Numbered from the stretch's first letter, positions 18,378 to 27,194 are shown. The stretch is 64,000 nucleotides of DNA from an uncultured Clostridia bacterium (GCA_944393605.1 CALYAO010000044.1:1-64000); one strand, 5' to 3'. Notes: generated by a model from the letters alone, not told the origin. Numbers and translations are program-made.

Positions 18378-19359
18378 CATCTTGTCCCGCCCGGTCAAAT
18401 GGCTGCTGCTGGCGCTGGTGTTGGTGCTTGCGGTATCGGGCGTGACGATGAATGCCATATGGCGCGTCCCATCCTATGGACGGACGGTGTATGCGATGGA
18501 TACACTCATCCAGCTTACGGCATACGGGCGGGGCGCGGAAGACGCGCTGGCGCAGGCGGAGACGCGGCTCCATGAGATTGAAAGCAAGTTCAGCGCATAT
18601 CGTCCTGACAGCCAGATTGCGCGCCTAAACCGCGGGGAGACTGACCAGGTGGATGACGAGGTGTTTGGGGTGCTTTCGCGCGCGCTGGCGGTGTGTGAAG
18701 CGACGGGCGGCCGGTTTGATATCACGGTGGGGCCGCTTACTGCGTTGTGGAACATCATGGGCGAGTCGCCCCACGTGCCCACGCAGGCGGAGATCGACGA
18801 GGCCCTCACCCGCGTGGGATACCAGGATGTGCAGCTGGATGCGGCGCAAAACCGCGTGATTTTCCAAAAAAAGGGAATGGCGCTGGACTTGGGCGGTGTC
18901 ATCAAGGGGTATGCGGCGGAGGAGGTTCTGCGCATCTTAAAGGAGGCAGGTGTCCAGCATGCCTGCATTGACCTGGGCGGTAATGTGGCCGTGATGGGCG
19001 GCATGCCGCTGTCCCCCACGGAGCGGCTTTTGCACCTGTTTTCGGGGGAGACAGCCCGCCCCTTTGTGGTGGGCATTCAAGACCCGAGCGCCCCGCGTGG
19101 GACGCCGGCGCAGACCATCCAGCTCTCGGATGGCATGGTGGTGACCGCGGGGGACTATGAGCGGTATTTTGAACAGGACGGCGTTCGCTACCACCATATC
19201 CTGGATCCGCGTACAGGGTATCCGGTCAACCGCGGCGTCCACAGTGTCACGGTGGTGACAGAGGACGGCTTGCTGGCAGACTGTCTTTCCACTGCCATCT
19301 TTGTGGATGGGGCGGTCGCCGAACGATTTCCCGATGTGCAGGTCATCACGCTGCCATAG
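18364..19359 (+). CDS. apbE: FAD:protein FMN transferase
   Basis: Attaches FMN covalently to threonine or serine of exported or membrane flavoproteins, such as the Rnf/Nqr subunits. The 331-aa protein has an N-terminal membrane anchor (WLLLALVLVLAVSGVTM). ApbE motifs include MDTLIQLTAYG, GRFDITVGPLTALW, ALDLGGVIKGYAAE, IDLGGNVAVMG and TAGDYERYFEQDG. HHILDPRTGYPV is the metal/FAD-binding C-terminal signature. ATG 18364 lies inside the SLH gene; GTG 18370 is an alternative. The flavinylated partner is not in the window. Confidence 0.93.
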   Translation: MPVRSILSRPVKWLLLALVLVLAVSGVTMNAIWRVPSYGRTVYAMDTLIQLTAYGRGAEDALAQAETRLHEIESKFSAYRPDSQIARLNRGETDQVDDEVFGVLSRALAVCEATGGRFDITVGPLTALWNIMGESPHVPTQAEIDEALTRVGYQDVQLDAAQNRVIFQKKGMALDLGGVIKGYAAEEVLRILKEAGVQHACIDLGGNVAVMGGMPLSPTERLLHLFSGETARPFVVGIQDPSAPRGTPAQTIQLSDGMVVTAGDYERYFEQDGVRYHHILDPRTGYPVNRGVHSVTVVTEDGLLADCLSTAIFVDGAVAERFPDVQVITLP

Positions 19360-19432
19360 GCGTGTGGGGTGGCTGCAAATTGCCTGTTTTTTGCCCGATG
19401 CATGAAGATCGGATAAATTTTTGAAAAAATAC

Positions 19433-19461
19433 TTGCAATTCATGCCAGCTTGTGATACAAT
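19433..19461 (+). promoter_or_regulatory. Promoter for rpsT
   Basis: TTGCAA (19433-19438), a 17-base spacer and TACAAT (19456-19461). Confidence 0.75.
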
Positions 19462-19522
19462 GCAATAGAATAAACGCGGTGCGTCTATTTTTTTTGGGTA
19501 CCGAAAGATGGAGGTGAAAGAA

Positions 19523-19789
19523 TTGCCGAACATTCAATCTGCAAAGAAGCGGGTAAAGGTCATCAAATCCAAGACCCTGCAAAACCAAATGCTGAAATCT
19601 GCACTCAAAACATATATTAAGAAGTTTGACAGCGTCGTTGTGAGCGGGAACAAGGCGGATGCAGAGGCCGCATTCCGGCTGGCGGTCAAGAAGATTGACC
19701 AGGCTTGCGCAAAAGGGATTTTGAAAAAGAACACGGCAAGCAGAAAAAAAGCGCAATTGGCCATGAAGCTGAACCGGGCGATTGCATAG
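19523..19789 (+). CDS. rpsT: Ribosomal protein S20
   Basis: A small-subunit protein that binds 16S rRNA. The 88-aa product reads MPNIQSAKKRVKV from a TTG start at 19523, the conserved S20 N-terminus and length. GGAGGTGAAAG sits directly upstream and fixes this start; an ATG at 19508 overlaps that ribosome site and would add five residues. The protein is lysine/alanine-rich and helical as expected. The gene is monocistronic, with its own promoter and terminator. The TTG may keep translation low, as known for S20 in other bacteria. Confidence 0.95.
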   Translation: MPNIQSAKKRVKVIKSKTLQNQMLKSALKTYIKKFDSVVVSGNKADAEAAFRLAVKKIDQACAKGILKKNTASRKKAQLAMKLNRAIA

Positions 19790-19808
19790 TAGTCAAGGTG
19801 AAACGAAA

Positions 19809-19838
19809 AAAGACTTTCTGCCTCAGAAAGTCTTTTTT
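19809..19838 (+). terminator. rpsT terminator
   Basis: AAAGACTTTCTG and CAGAAAGTCTTT form a 12-bp stem with loop CCT, then seven T residues. Confidence 0.92.
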
Positions 19839-19985
19839 TCGGTCCAAAATTGACTTGGAAATGTAATACGAAAGACATACTTTGTTCATATCTTTCTGAT
19901 ATAATGAAACCACCTATTATTGGCTGAATATTCCGTTTTTGGCACAAAGTATGTGGGCAGTACAAATGATGGAGATGGAAGAACA

Positions 19986-20957
19986 ATGAGTGTGAAGCGA
20001 TTCTTTGCGGCATTTGCCCTGACGGCAGGTGCGCTGATCATGATATTTTTGGGCTGGCAAGGGGCGCGGTTTCTGTATGGCACCAACATCGACGGAAATG
20101 TGCTGAACTGGCTGGACCAAGTATCAGACGAGCCGGTCAATGTGCTTTGCCTGGGGCTGGATGAAGATAAGACCCGTTCGGATGTCATCATGCTCGTGTC
20201 GCTGGACCCTGAGCTGGGAACCGTGAAGATCTTGTCCATCCCGCGGGATACCCGCGTGCAGATCAATGGCTCCACGGCGAAAATCAATGCGACCATGGGG
20301 TATAAAAACCGGGAGGAGCTGTTAATCTCCAAGATCAAGGAAATCACCGGCCTGCCTGTGCACTACTATGCGGAGGTGGATTTCAGCGGGTTTATTGATA
20401 TCATTGATATCCTTGGCGGCGTGGATTACAACGTGCCCTATTATATGGACTATGACGACCCGGTTCAGGATCTGCACATTCACTTTGAGCCGGGCATGCA
20501 GCACCTAGACGGTCAGGCGGCGCATGATTATGTGCGCTTCCGGCACAACAACGACGGCAGCGCGCCAGGGCCGTATGCTATGGGAGATGAAGGGCGCATC
20601 CAGGCGCAGCAGGAGTTCTTAAAGGAGCTGTTCCGGCAGAAGCTCAATCCCCAGTATATCACCAAGGTGCCTGAGCTCATCAATGCGATTTATGAGCATG
20701 TGACCACCAATTTCAGCGTGGCGGATGCGATCAAATATGCCAACGTGATCCTAAAGAATGCGACGGCGGACTCCATGGAGACCTTTGTGCTGCCCGGTGA
20801 GTCAAAGTATATGGACAGCCTGTGGTATTATGTCTATGATCCCGAGTTGACGCAGCAGCTCGTGGAAACGGAGTTTATGGGGCTAGAAGAGGAGCCGACA
20901 GGCAGCGCGTCCCCTTCGGCGGGTGCGTCCTCAGGAGAACCTGCAAGAATCGATTAA
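19986..20957 (+). CDS. LytR-CpsA-Psr (LCP) family wall-polymer ligase
   Basis: A 323-aa membrane enzyme that transfers lipid-linked anionic glycopolymers to peptidoglycan. It has an N-terminal transmembrane helix (FAALTAGALIMIF-like segment), then the LCP domain: RSDVIMLVSLDP, ILSIPRDTRV (arginine and aspartate contacting pyrophosphate and Mg), KINATMGY, and YVRFRHNNDG. The C-terminal 20 residues are Ser/Pro/Gly-rich. ATG 19986 follows GGAGATGGA. A -10 (TATAAT, 19900-19905) lies upstream with no clear -35. SLH proteins in the window would need such a polymer, a plausible link. Confidence 0.92.
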   Translation: MSVKRFFAAFALTAGALIMIFLGWQGARFLYGTNIDGNVLNWLDQVSDEPVNVLCLGLDEDKTRSDVIMLVSLDPELGTVKILSIPRDTRVQINGSTAKINATMGYKNREELLISKIKEITGLPVHYYAEVDFSGFIDIIDILGGVDYNVPYYMDYDDPVQDLHIHFEPGMQHLDGQAAHDYVRFRHNNDGSAPGPYAMGDEGRIQAQQEFLKELFRQKLNPQYITKVPELINAIYEHVTTNFSVADAIKYANVILKNATADSMETFVLPGESKYMDSLWYYVYDPELTQQLVETEFMGLEEEPTGSASPSAGASSGEPARID

Positions 20958-20969
20958 AAACACATAGAA

Positions 20970-20998
20970 AAAGAAGGCCAGAGATGGCCTTCTTTTTT
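20970..20998 (+). terminator. Terminator of LCP gene
   Basis: AAGAAGGCC and GGCCTTCTT around AGAGAT, followed by T residues. A-rich on the other side, so it could also serve the convergent spo0A transcript. Confidence 0.88.
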
Positions 20999-21010
20999 GA
21001 TCGCTGCGCA

Positions 21011-21856
21011 TCAGCCAGCGGTCTTCATCTTGAGACGGATGGAGTCGGACACCAGTGCGATGAATTCTCCGTTGGTCGGTTTGCCGCGGCTGCTGTCAAT
21101 GGTGTACCCAAAGAGCTTGTAGAGCACTTCGTTGCTCCCGCGGCTCCATGCCACCTCAATGGCATGCCGGATGGCGCGTTCCACGCGCGTCGCCGTGGTG
21201 ACATTTTTCTGTGCGATGGCAGGATACAATAGCTTGGTAATGCCGCGCTCGAAGGATTTGTCGTTGACACACATCCGGATGGCGTCCCGCAGGTACCCGT
21301 ATCCTTTGATATGGGCGGGGACGCCAATTTCGTGGATGAGGTCTGTGATGATGTTGTCCAGGTTGTTTTCATCGATGACCGGCGTGTCGTTGAACCGGCC
21401 GGCAACCCGCGTCCGGCTCATATCCACCAGGCGCCCCGCGGTGCCGTCCACTTCTTTGAAGGTTTCGGGGGTTTCCATGTTGCTTAAATTGCGAATGCGG
21501 CTTTCTAGGATCTCGATCCGTTCGAATGGCTTGACGATATAGTAGTGTGCACCGAGCTGCATGGCCCGCTGCGTGATACCATCGTGTCCCACGGCGGATA
21601 ACATTAGGTAAGAAATGGGTTTTTCCATCGGGGTGACCTGCAGCTTTTCGAGAAGGCCAAGGCCATCCAGCCGGGGCATCACAACATCGATGATCGCTAC
21701 ATCGGGCTGCATGTTACAGATCAGCTCATACCCTTCCACTCCGTCATGTGCAATGCCGACGATCTCAATATCTTCCACTTTTTTGAAATAATTGGATATC
21801 GTATTGCAGAGATCCCTTGCGTCATCCACCAAAACCACCCGAATTACCGATTTCAA
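21011..21856 (-). CDS. spo0A: Sporulation master regulator Spo0A
   Basis: The response regulator that starts sporulation. The receiver domain has the acidic pair (VLVDDARDL), the phospho-acceptor aspartate in [12 protein letters not shown] (about residue 57) and the switch lysine in YYIVKPFER. The C-terminal Spo0A DNA-binding domain is complete ([35 protein letters not shown]). I place the start at TTG 21856, nine bases after AAGGAG. The ATG at 21874 has no ribosome site, and that AAGGAG would lie inside its coding sequence. With the TTG start the length is 281 aa. Confidence 0.96.
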   Translation of the reverse strand: MKSVIRVVLVDDARDLCNTISNYFKKVEDIEIVGIAHDGVEGYELICNMQPDVAIIDVVMPRLDGLGLLEKLQVTPMEKPISYLMLSAVGHDGITQRAMQLGAHYYIVKPFERIEILESRIRNLSNMETPETFKEVDGTAGRLVDMSRTRVAGRFNDTPVIDENNLDNIITDLIHEIGVPAHIKGYGYLRDAIRMCVNDKSFERGITKLLYPAIAQKNVTTATRVERAIRHAIEVAWSRGSNEVLYKLFGYTIDSSRGKPTNGEFIALVSDSIRLKMKTAG

Positions 21857-21923
21857 ATTCAACAACTCCTTCATTTAATGTGTTTATGTTGTGGTAAAAA
21901 TACACCAATGTCTGACAACGTAT

Positions 21924-21952
21924 ATTTTACTACACAATTCCAACTAATTCAA
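21924..21952 (-). promoter_or_regulatory. Promoter for spo0A
   Basis: Minus strand TTGAAT (21952-21947), 17 bases and TAAAAT (21929-21924). Just upstream GTAGGAAAA followed by GGAATT faintly resembles a sigma-H site but the spacing is not right. Confidence 0.65.
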
Positions 21953-22187
21953 GTCTTTTTTCCTACTTTATTTCCAAAAATTTGAAATTTATATGAAAAA
22001 AGCGATACAAACGGCAGTATTACTGGGTTTTTTGATTCGAAAAATTTTTTTGAAAAATAGAATGATTTACAAATATTGTATGGCAATAATCAATATAATT
22101 GTATTTTACTAATAAATCTTGGTATTACAATAAATGGAAATAATGGAAATTCAGAAAGCAAAATTGTCAAAAACCATCCGTCGCTGC

Positions 22188-22216
22188 TTGTAAAATAGCG
22201 TAAGATATGGTAAAAT
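22188..22216 (+). promoter_or_regulatory. Promoter for tatD
   Basis: TTGTAA (22188-22193), 17 bases and TAAAAT (22211-22216). Confidence 0.6.
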
Positions 22217-22317
22217 AACAAGCAAATCGGATGCATCACATGATATCGATACAGCGAGTATGACGGCGCCATGCCGGCAGAAGCGCTGGGTACATGGCGG
22301 CAGTTTGGGGGACAAAG

Positions 22318-23079
22318 ATGTTATTTGATACACACGCACACATGGATGACAAACAATTTGATACGGACCGGGATACGCTCCTGGCGCAGCTGCCCGCAGA
22401 GGGCATCTCGCTATTGGTCAATATCGGCGCGAACCTGGCGACTTCCAAGGCAAGCTGTGCGCTGGCGCAGCACTATGCGTATGTATATGCCGCGGTGGGC
22501 GTTCATCCTGAGGACGTCGCAACGCTCACAGAGGAGGATCTTGCCGCGCTGCGGACACTGGCACAGGGTGAAAAGGTGGTTGCCATCGGGGAGATTGGCC
22601 TGGATTATCACTATGGGGATGTCCCAAAAGCGGTGCAACGGGAATGGTTTGTGCGGCAGCTTGCGCTGGCACAGGAGCTTGACCTGCCGGTTGTCATCCA
22701 TGACCGGGAGGCGCATGCGGACTGTATGGCCATTGTCAAAGAGGTCGGATATCACAACGGCGTGTTTCACTGTTTTTCGGGAAGCGCGGAGATGGCGCGC
22801 CAGCTTGCGGCATTGGGGTGGTATGTCGCGTTTGGCGGAACGGTTACCTTTCAAAACGCACCCAAGGTGAAGGAGGCGGCCATGGCCGTCCCGACTGACC
22901 GGCTGCTGCTGGAAACCGACTGTCCCTATCTCTGTCCCCATCCCTTCCGAGGAAAGCGCAACAACCCCGCGATGGTACGATATGTGGCAGAAGAGATTGC
23001 GCGGCTGCGCGGATGGTCTTTTGAGGAGACGGCCCGGATCACCATGGAAAACGGCAAGCGCCTGTTTCGCATCCAATAG
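22318..23079 (+). CDS. tatD: TatD family metal-dependent hydrolase/DNase
   Basis: A TIM-barrel amidohydrolase-type nuclease (253 aa) that acts on DNA 3' ends; the family includes YabD/YcfH. Metal ligands are visible in FDTHAHMDD (HxH), GEIGLDYHYG (Glu), PVVIHDREAH (His), GVFHCFSGS (His) and LLETDCPYLCPHP (Asp). ATG 22318 follows GGGGGAC. The role, DNA repair or turnover, is inferred from the family. Confidence 0.93.
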   Translation: MLFDTHAHMDDKQFDTDRDTLLAQLPAEGISLLVNIGANLATSKASCALAQHYAYVYAAVGVHPEDVATLTEEDLAALRTLAQGEKVVAIGEIGLDYHYGDVPKAVQREWFVRQLALAQELDLPVVIHDREAHADCMAIVKEVGYHNGVFHCFSGSAEMARQLAALGWYVAFGGTVTFQNAPKVKEAAMAVPTDRLLLETDCPYLCPHPFRGKRNNPAMVRYVAEEIARLRGWSFEETARITMENGKRLFRIQ

Positions 23080-23151
23080 ATGGCGTATAAATACCCGCAT
23101 GCTGGGTGAACCTATGGGGGAAGCTCCCCGAATCAGAAAGGATGATGTGTT

Positions 23152-23859
23152 ATGCAAAACAATCAGATGCCTGCGGTGGATGTCCCAAAAACCCCATCTT
23201 CTTTGGCGCGGTATACCAGCAAGACCTTTTTGTGGATGTTTATCGGCTTGCTGCTGACTTTTGGAACGTCCTTGGCGGTCCTGCGTTCCGAGATGGCGCT
23301 CCGATGGATCTATGGGTCGCCTGCTGTTCCTTTTATCATCTTGATTGCGGAACTGGTGATTGTGCTGTTTCTCAGTGCGCGCATCCAGAAACTGTCCACG
23401 GCAGCGGCCACGGCGCTGTTTTTTGCGTATTCCATCGTAAACGGGCTGACCTTTTCCTCTGTTTTTCTGCTGTATGACCTGGGCAGCGTTGTATTTGCGT
23501 TTGGATGGACGGCGTTGTTTTTTGGCACCATGGCGCTGTATGGGTTTGCCACCAAAAAAGACTTGACCCGGATTGGATACATTTTGTCCTTTGGCGTGAT
23601 ATTTTTGCTGTTGTTTTGGGTGGCATCTTTATTTTTGAATCTGTCCATGTTCCAGACGGCGATTTGTTTTATCGGTATTGTGATTTTCCTGGGGCTGACG
23701 GCGTATGACACCCAGAAGATTAAGAATTACCATGCGCTGTTCGCCGCGGATCCAGATATGCTGGCAAAGGCATCCATTTTTGCCGCGCTGCAGCTGTATC
23801 TGGATTTTATCAATATCTTTCTCTATATCCTGCGCCTGCTGGGCAACAAACGGAGCTAG
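23152..23859 (+). CDS. Bax inhibitor-1/YccA family membrane protein
   Basis: A polytopic inner-membrane protein (235 aa) with seven predicted hydrophobic segments. It shows the family pattern: ARYTSKTFLWMFIGLLLTF at the start, AYSIVNGLTFSSVFLLYDLG in the middle, FFGTMALYGFATKKDL and a last part with GLTAYDTQKIKNY, carrying the conserved aspartate thought to gate a pH-sensitive calcium leak in BsYetJ. The ATG lies nine bases after AAAGGA. The terminator follows at once. Confidence 0.92.
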   Translation: MQNNQMPAVDVPKTPSSLARYTSKTFLWMFIGLLLTFGTSLAVLRSEMALRWIYGSPAVPFIILIAELVIVLFLSARIQKLSTAAATALFFAYSIVNGLTFSSVFLLYDLGSVVFAFGWTALFFGTMALYGFATKKDLTRIGYILSFGVIFLLLFWVASLFLNLSMFQTAICFIGIVIFLGLTAYDTQKIKNYHALFAADPDMLAKASIFAALQLYLDFINIFLYILRLLGNKRS

Positions 23860-23873
23860 TGGATAAGTGTATG

Positions 23874-23907
23874 CGGCCGCGGGGGGGGGCCTGCGGCCGT
23901 TTTTTTG
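23874..23907 (+). terminator. Terminator of BI-1 gene
   Basis: CGGCCGC (23874-23880) and GCGGCCG (23893-23899) around an unusual G9-containing loop, then seven T residues. Confidence 0.85.
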
Positions 23908-24146
23908 TAGGGACATGGCCGGCTAAATGGCCCCATTGGAGAATGGTATGGATTGTGTGGGAAGCATTCTGAGGCCATGGCACGGTAACGTGACTGCAGG
24001 GGACAAGTCACAGGCGGGAGGCGCTTGCTGTCACATTGGTTTGCGGCCAAAGCCTGTCTGGAAGGGAACAAATGGGGAGGGGAAATCGTCTAATGTAACA
24101 AAAAGGTTGCGAAACCATGAACTTTTTGGCAATTTGCATTTTGCTA

Positions 24147-24175
24147 TTGTCTTTTTGACAGTTATCGTTTATACT
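24147..24175 (+). promoter_or_regulatory. Promoter for thioesterase gene
   Basis: TTGTCT (24147-24152), 17 bases and TATACT (24170-24175). TTGACA at 24156-24161 overlaps but has no well-spaced -10. Confidence 0.6.
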
Positions 24176-24257
24176 TAAAGCAGAATATGACGCGCAGTAA
24201 GAACGGTGCGTGTTGTATTAGGACAAGCAGCGTTGCGGTGACGGAAGGAGGGCGTGT

Positions 24258-24653
24258 ATGACAGAGAATTTGGCGGCAGGGCTCAAAGGACGGGCGGACC
24301 TCCTGGTGGACGAGCAGGTGAGCGCAAAGGCAGTTGGAAGCGGAACTCTTTCGGTGTTTGCGACGCCCATGATGGTTGCGCTGATGGAACAGGCCGCATA
24401 CCAGAGCGTGATGGCCTACTTGCCCGAAGACTGTGCGACGGTGGGCACGCGGATGGAGATCCGTCATCTGTCTGCAACCCCCATGGGGATGCAGGTGTAT
24501 GCGGAAAGCACGCTCAGTGAGGTGGATGGCCGGCGGCTGGTGTTTTCTGTGGTGGCCTATGACGAAGCGGGCAAGATTGGAGAAGGTATTCATGAGCGGT
24601 TTGTGGTGGAGACGGACAAGTTTCTGGCCAAGGCCGCAGGGAAACGCAAATAA
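24258..24653 (+). CDS. Hot-dog thioesterase, fluoroacetyl-CoA thioesterase-like
   Basis: A 131-aa single hot-dog-domain protein. FATPMMVALMEQAAYQSV on the central helix and GTRMEIRHLSATPMGM on the following strand match the FlK-like thioesterase family. The helix glutamate and the following threonine/histidine are the usual catalytic positions. Most relatives act on unknown acyl-CoA esters rather than fluoroacetyl-CoA, so the substrate is open. The start follows GGAAGGAGG. mecA starts 79 bases downstream. Confidence 0.87.
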   Translation: MTENLAAGLKGRADLLVDEQVSAKAVGSGTLSVFATPMMVALMEQAAYQSVMAYLPEDCATVGTRMEIRHLSATPMGMQVYAESTLSEVDGRRLVFSVVAYDEAGKIGEGIHERFVVETDKFLAKAAGKRK

Positions 24654-24732
24654 ATTCAATTTGTTTTTGTAAGATGCATATAATAGATTAGCAAGTGCAT
24701 GGAGATAATCTATTTGAAAGCAGGTGATTTGT

Positions 24733-25347
24733 ATGAAGATCGAAAAATTAGATACCAACAAGCTGAAAGTTTCGCTGACAGCCAGCGACCTCATTCAGTT
24801 GGATTTGAATTTTGCCCGTGCCGCGGATGATGCGGAATCGGTCAAGCAGGCGTTTATTCGTCTCATGAAGATTGCGCAGAAGGAGACGGGCTTTGATCTG
24901 TCGGATGCCCGGCTCATGATCGAGGCGGTTCCCGACAAGGATGACGGGTTCATCCTGTTTGTCACCCGCGTGGACGAACAGCAGGAGGAGATTGGCTTTG
25001 CGGTGCGGACGGTGAAGAAAAAGCCCGTCTTAAAGGCAAAGAAGATCCCTGCGCAAAGTGTCAGCTGTATCTTCCGATTTTCGGATTTTGAGCACCTCAT
25101 TGCGTTTGCAGCGCATATGGGCGAAGCCTTTGACGATTACTCCACGCTGTATGCGTTTGGGGATGCGTACTATTTGTCCATTGTGAAGAATCCGCTGAAG
25201 TCTTCCTTTGCGCGCATGTGTGTGGCGGCGTCCGAGTATGGGACGCGGCTGTTCCGCAACAATATCAACGAAGCGTATCTGCTGGAGCATGGGAAGCTCC
25301 TCATGAAAAATGACGCGATGGAAACCATCCGGAAGTATTTTGCATAA
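24733..25347 (+). CDS. mecA: Adaptor protein MecA family
   Basis: A 204-aa protein with MecA-like architecture: an N-terminal domain that would bind substrate (MKIEKLDTNKLKVSLTASDL, then an amphipathic helix), an acidic/basic linker around residues 85-110, and a C-terminal domain with FRFSDFEHLIAFAAHM and a conserved alternating tyrosine/phenylalanine pattern. In Bacillus MecA delivers ComK and other proteins to ClpC/ClpP. Start ATG 24733 has AGGTGA five bases upstream; an in-frame GTG at 24724 overlaps that site. An ideal terminator follows. The presence of comEC in the window does not prove a competence link. Confidence 0.82.
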   Translation: MKIEKLDTNKLKVSLTASDLIQLDLNFARAADDAESVKQAFIRLMKIAQKETGFDLSDARLMIEAVPDKDDGFILFVTRVDEQQEEIGFAVRTVKKKPVLKAKKIPAQSVSCIFRFSDFEHLIAFAAHMGEAFDDYSTLYAFGDAYYLSIVKNPLKSSFARMCVAASEYGTRLFRNNINEAYLLEHGKLLMKNDAMETIRKYFA

Positions 25348-25358
25348 TCGGCGCAGCC

Positions 25359-25392
25359 AAATGCCCATACCATCTGGTATGGGCATTTTTTG
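25359..25392 (+). terminator. mecA terminator
   Basis: AAATGCCCATACCA and TGGTATGGGCATTT form a perfect 14-bp stem with loop TC, then T residues. Confidence 0.95.
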
Positions 25393-25469
25393 ATGCTGTT
25401 TCACAAGGTATGTTTTTGTGGAAAACGCGCACCCTAAATGGGAAGACATGTCAAAGGAGGCGCTTTTTC

Positions 25470-27188
25470 GTGCATGCCTATTTGCATCCCAATGGGGATG
25501 GTTCTTATGATCTGATTTTGGAGACGGGGCGGTTTGATGCGGAATTTGCCCTGGACTTTTTCCGGCGGGGCGGCGGTTTAGCGGGGTTGTTTCCCGCCAG
25601 CAGCGTCCGCATCCGGATGGTCAAGCTGCTGGTCGCCGGGAGCTTGCTGCTGGCAATCCCGTTTACCCAGTTTACCGCTGCGCAGGACGACGTACGGTAT
25701 GCGATGTCCTATGTCTATTTCGGCAGCGTCGCCACCCAGATTCGCAACGTGCTCGCAGCCAAGGACGCGCTGTCCGTTGCGTCCCCCAGCTATTTTGACC
25801 TCAATGCGGACGGCAGTCTGAAGCTGGGATATGTGAGCGAGGACTTCATCCGCACCATGCATGCCAACGGGATTCGCGTGGTACCTTTTCTCAGCAACCA
25901 CTGGGACAGGCAGTCGGGTGTCAACGCGCTCGCAAACATTGAGGGATTGGTGGCGGACATCGTCGCGGCCATCGAGCAGTATGACCTGGATGGTGTCAAT
26001 GTGGACATCGAAAATGTCACCGAGAAACAGCGGGATCAATACACCACGCTGGTGCGCCGGCTGCGGGAGTCCCTCCCGGCGGACAAGGAGGTGTCCGTCG
26101 CGGTGGCGGCCAATCCCAGGGGATGGAACACGGGCTGGCATGGCTCCTATGACTATGCTGCGCTGGGCCAGTATGCCGACCACCTGTTCATCATGGCCTA
26201 TGATGAGAGCTACCAAGGAGGCCCGGCGGGCCCGGTCGCGAGCATTGATTTCGTGCGGGATTCCATCACCTATGCGCTGGCGCGTGTCCCCGCCGAAAAG
26301 ATCGTGCTGGGCATTCCATTTTTTGGGCGCCTGTGGCAGACGGGCGGCGCGGTCACGGGGGAGGGCATCTCGCTGAGCCGCGCTGCGGAGCTCGTGTCAC
26401 AATATGGCGCACAGGTGACCTATGATGCGGCATCCCGCTCCCCCAAAGCGGTCTTTACCATCCCCGAAAATGGGCCGGCTTTTACGCTAAACGGCAGGAC
26501 CCTGCCAGCGGGGGAGTATGTGCTTTGGTTTGAGAACAGTGACAGCCTGAAGGAGAAGCTCGCGTTGGTGAGCCAGTTTGATCTCAAAGGTGCGGGCAAT
26601 TGGAGCGCGGGGCAGGAGACGTCTGACGTCTGGGACTACTATGAGCTATGGCTCAACGGCAAGTATTTTTCGGATATCCACAGCCACTTTGCCAAGGACG
26701 CCATCATCCGCGTCACGACGGATGGCATCATGAAGGGGGTTTCAAACAGCGAATTTGCGCCCCATGACAAACTGACACGTGCCCAGGCGGCTGTGGTGTT
26801 TGCGCGGCTGCTGGATCTGCCGCAGACGGATGCTGCCGCGCCCTATACGGATGTCGCAGGGCACTGGGCGGAGCGGGAGATTGCGGCCGCGGCCGCCGCC
26901 GGATTGATGGAGGGGTATGGCGATGGCATATTTGGGCCCGATGAGGCGGTGACACGGGAGCAGATCGCGGCATTGCTCGCGCGGGTACTGGGCAGAGCGG
27001 GCAATCTGCGGGGGCGGATTGATTTTACGGATGTGTCCCCCGAGCGGTGGTCCTATGATGAGATCACCGCCCTGGCGCAGATGGGCATCCTGATGGGATA
27101 TGAGGACAACACCTTCCGCCCCGGGCAGGACATCGACCGCGGGGAGCTTGCCGCGCTGGTGGATCGGGTGTTGGACCTGTCTGAATAA
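25470..27188 (+). CDS. GH18-family glycoside hydrolase with three SLH domains
   Basis: A surface enzyme of 572 aa. Order: about 45 hydrophilic residues, one transmembrane or uncleaved signal segment (MVKLLVAGSLLLAIPFTQF, about 50-68), a GH18 barrel (about 75-375) with the catalytic motif DGVNVDIE near 173-180, and three SLH domains from about 400 to the end. Relatives such as SleL/YaaH cleave spore or cell-wall peptidoglycan, others cleave chitin. The SLH set points to wall anchoring. GTG 25470 follows AAAGGAGG. The N-terminal extension before the membrane segment is unusual for an exported protein. Confidence 0.88.
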   Translation: MHAYLHPNGDGSYDLILETGRFDAEFALDFFRRGGGLAGLFPASSVRIRMVKLLVAGSLLLAIPFTQFTAAQDDVRYAMSYVYFGSVATQIRNVLAAKDALSVASPSYFDLNADGSLKLGYVSEDFIRTMHANGIRVVPFLSNHWDRQSGVNALANIEGLVADIVAAIEQYDLDGVNVDIENVTEKQRDQYTTLVRRLRESLPADKEVSVAVAANPRGWNTGWHGSYDYAALGQYADHLFIMAYDESYQGGPAGPVASIDFVRDSITYALARVPAEKIVLGIPFFGRLWQTGGAVTGEGISLSRAAELVSQYGAQVTYDAASRSPKAVFTIPENGPAFTLNGRTLPAGEYVLWFENSDSLKEKLALVSQFDLKGAGNWSAGQETSDVWDYYELWLNGKYFSDIHSHFAKDAIIRVTTDGIMKGVSNSEFAPHDKLTRAQAAVVFARLLDLPQTDAAAPYTDVAGHWAEREIAAAAAAGLMEGYGDGIFGPDEAVTREQIAALLARVLGRAGNLRGRIDFTDVSPERWSYDEITALAQMGILMGYEDNTFRPGQDIDRGELAALVDRVLDLSE

Positions 27189-27194
27189 CCAATA

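Larger units (their letters stand above)
21857..22317. other. AT-rich divergent region between spo0A and tatD
   Basis: About 460 bases, strikingly AT-rich against the flanking genes, with many runs of A and T and no credible gene. It holds the spo0A promoter near one end and the tatD promoter near the other. A short repeat TATTGTAT/ATAATTGTATT occurs near 22070-22105. No 0A box (TGTCGAA) was found by eye. Confidence 0.6.
23860..24257. other. Intergenic region before the thioesterase gene
   Basis: About 400 bases without a gene. A terminator (23874-23907) opens it and a promoter (24147-24175) closes it. Between them, 23930-24080 can fold into short stems: GTGACT/AGTCAC at 23990-24011 and CAGGC/GCCTG at about 24012-24058 enclosing TTGG/CCAA. 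No known RNA family is recognised. Confidence 0.5.
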
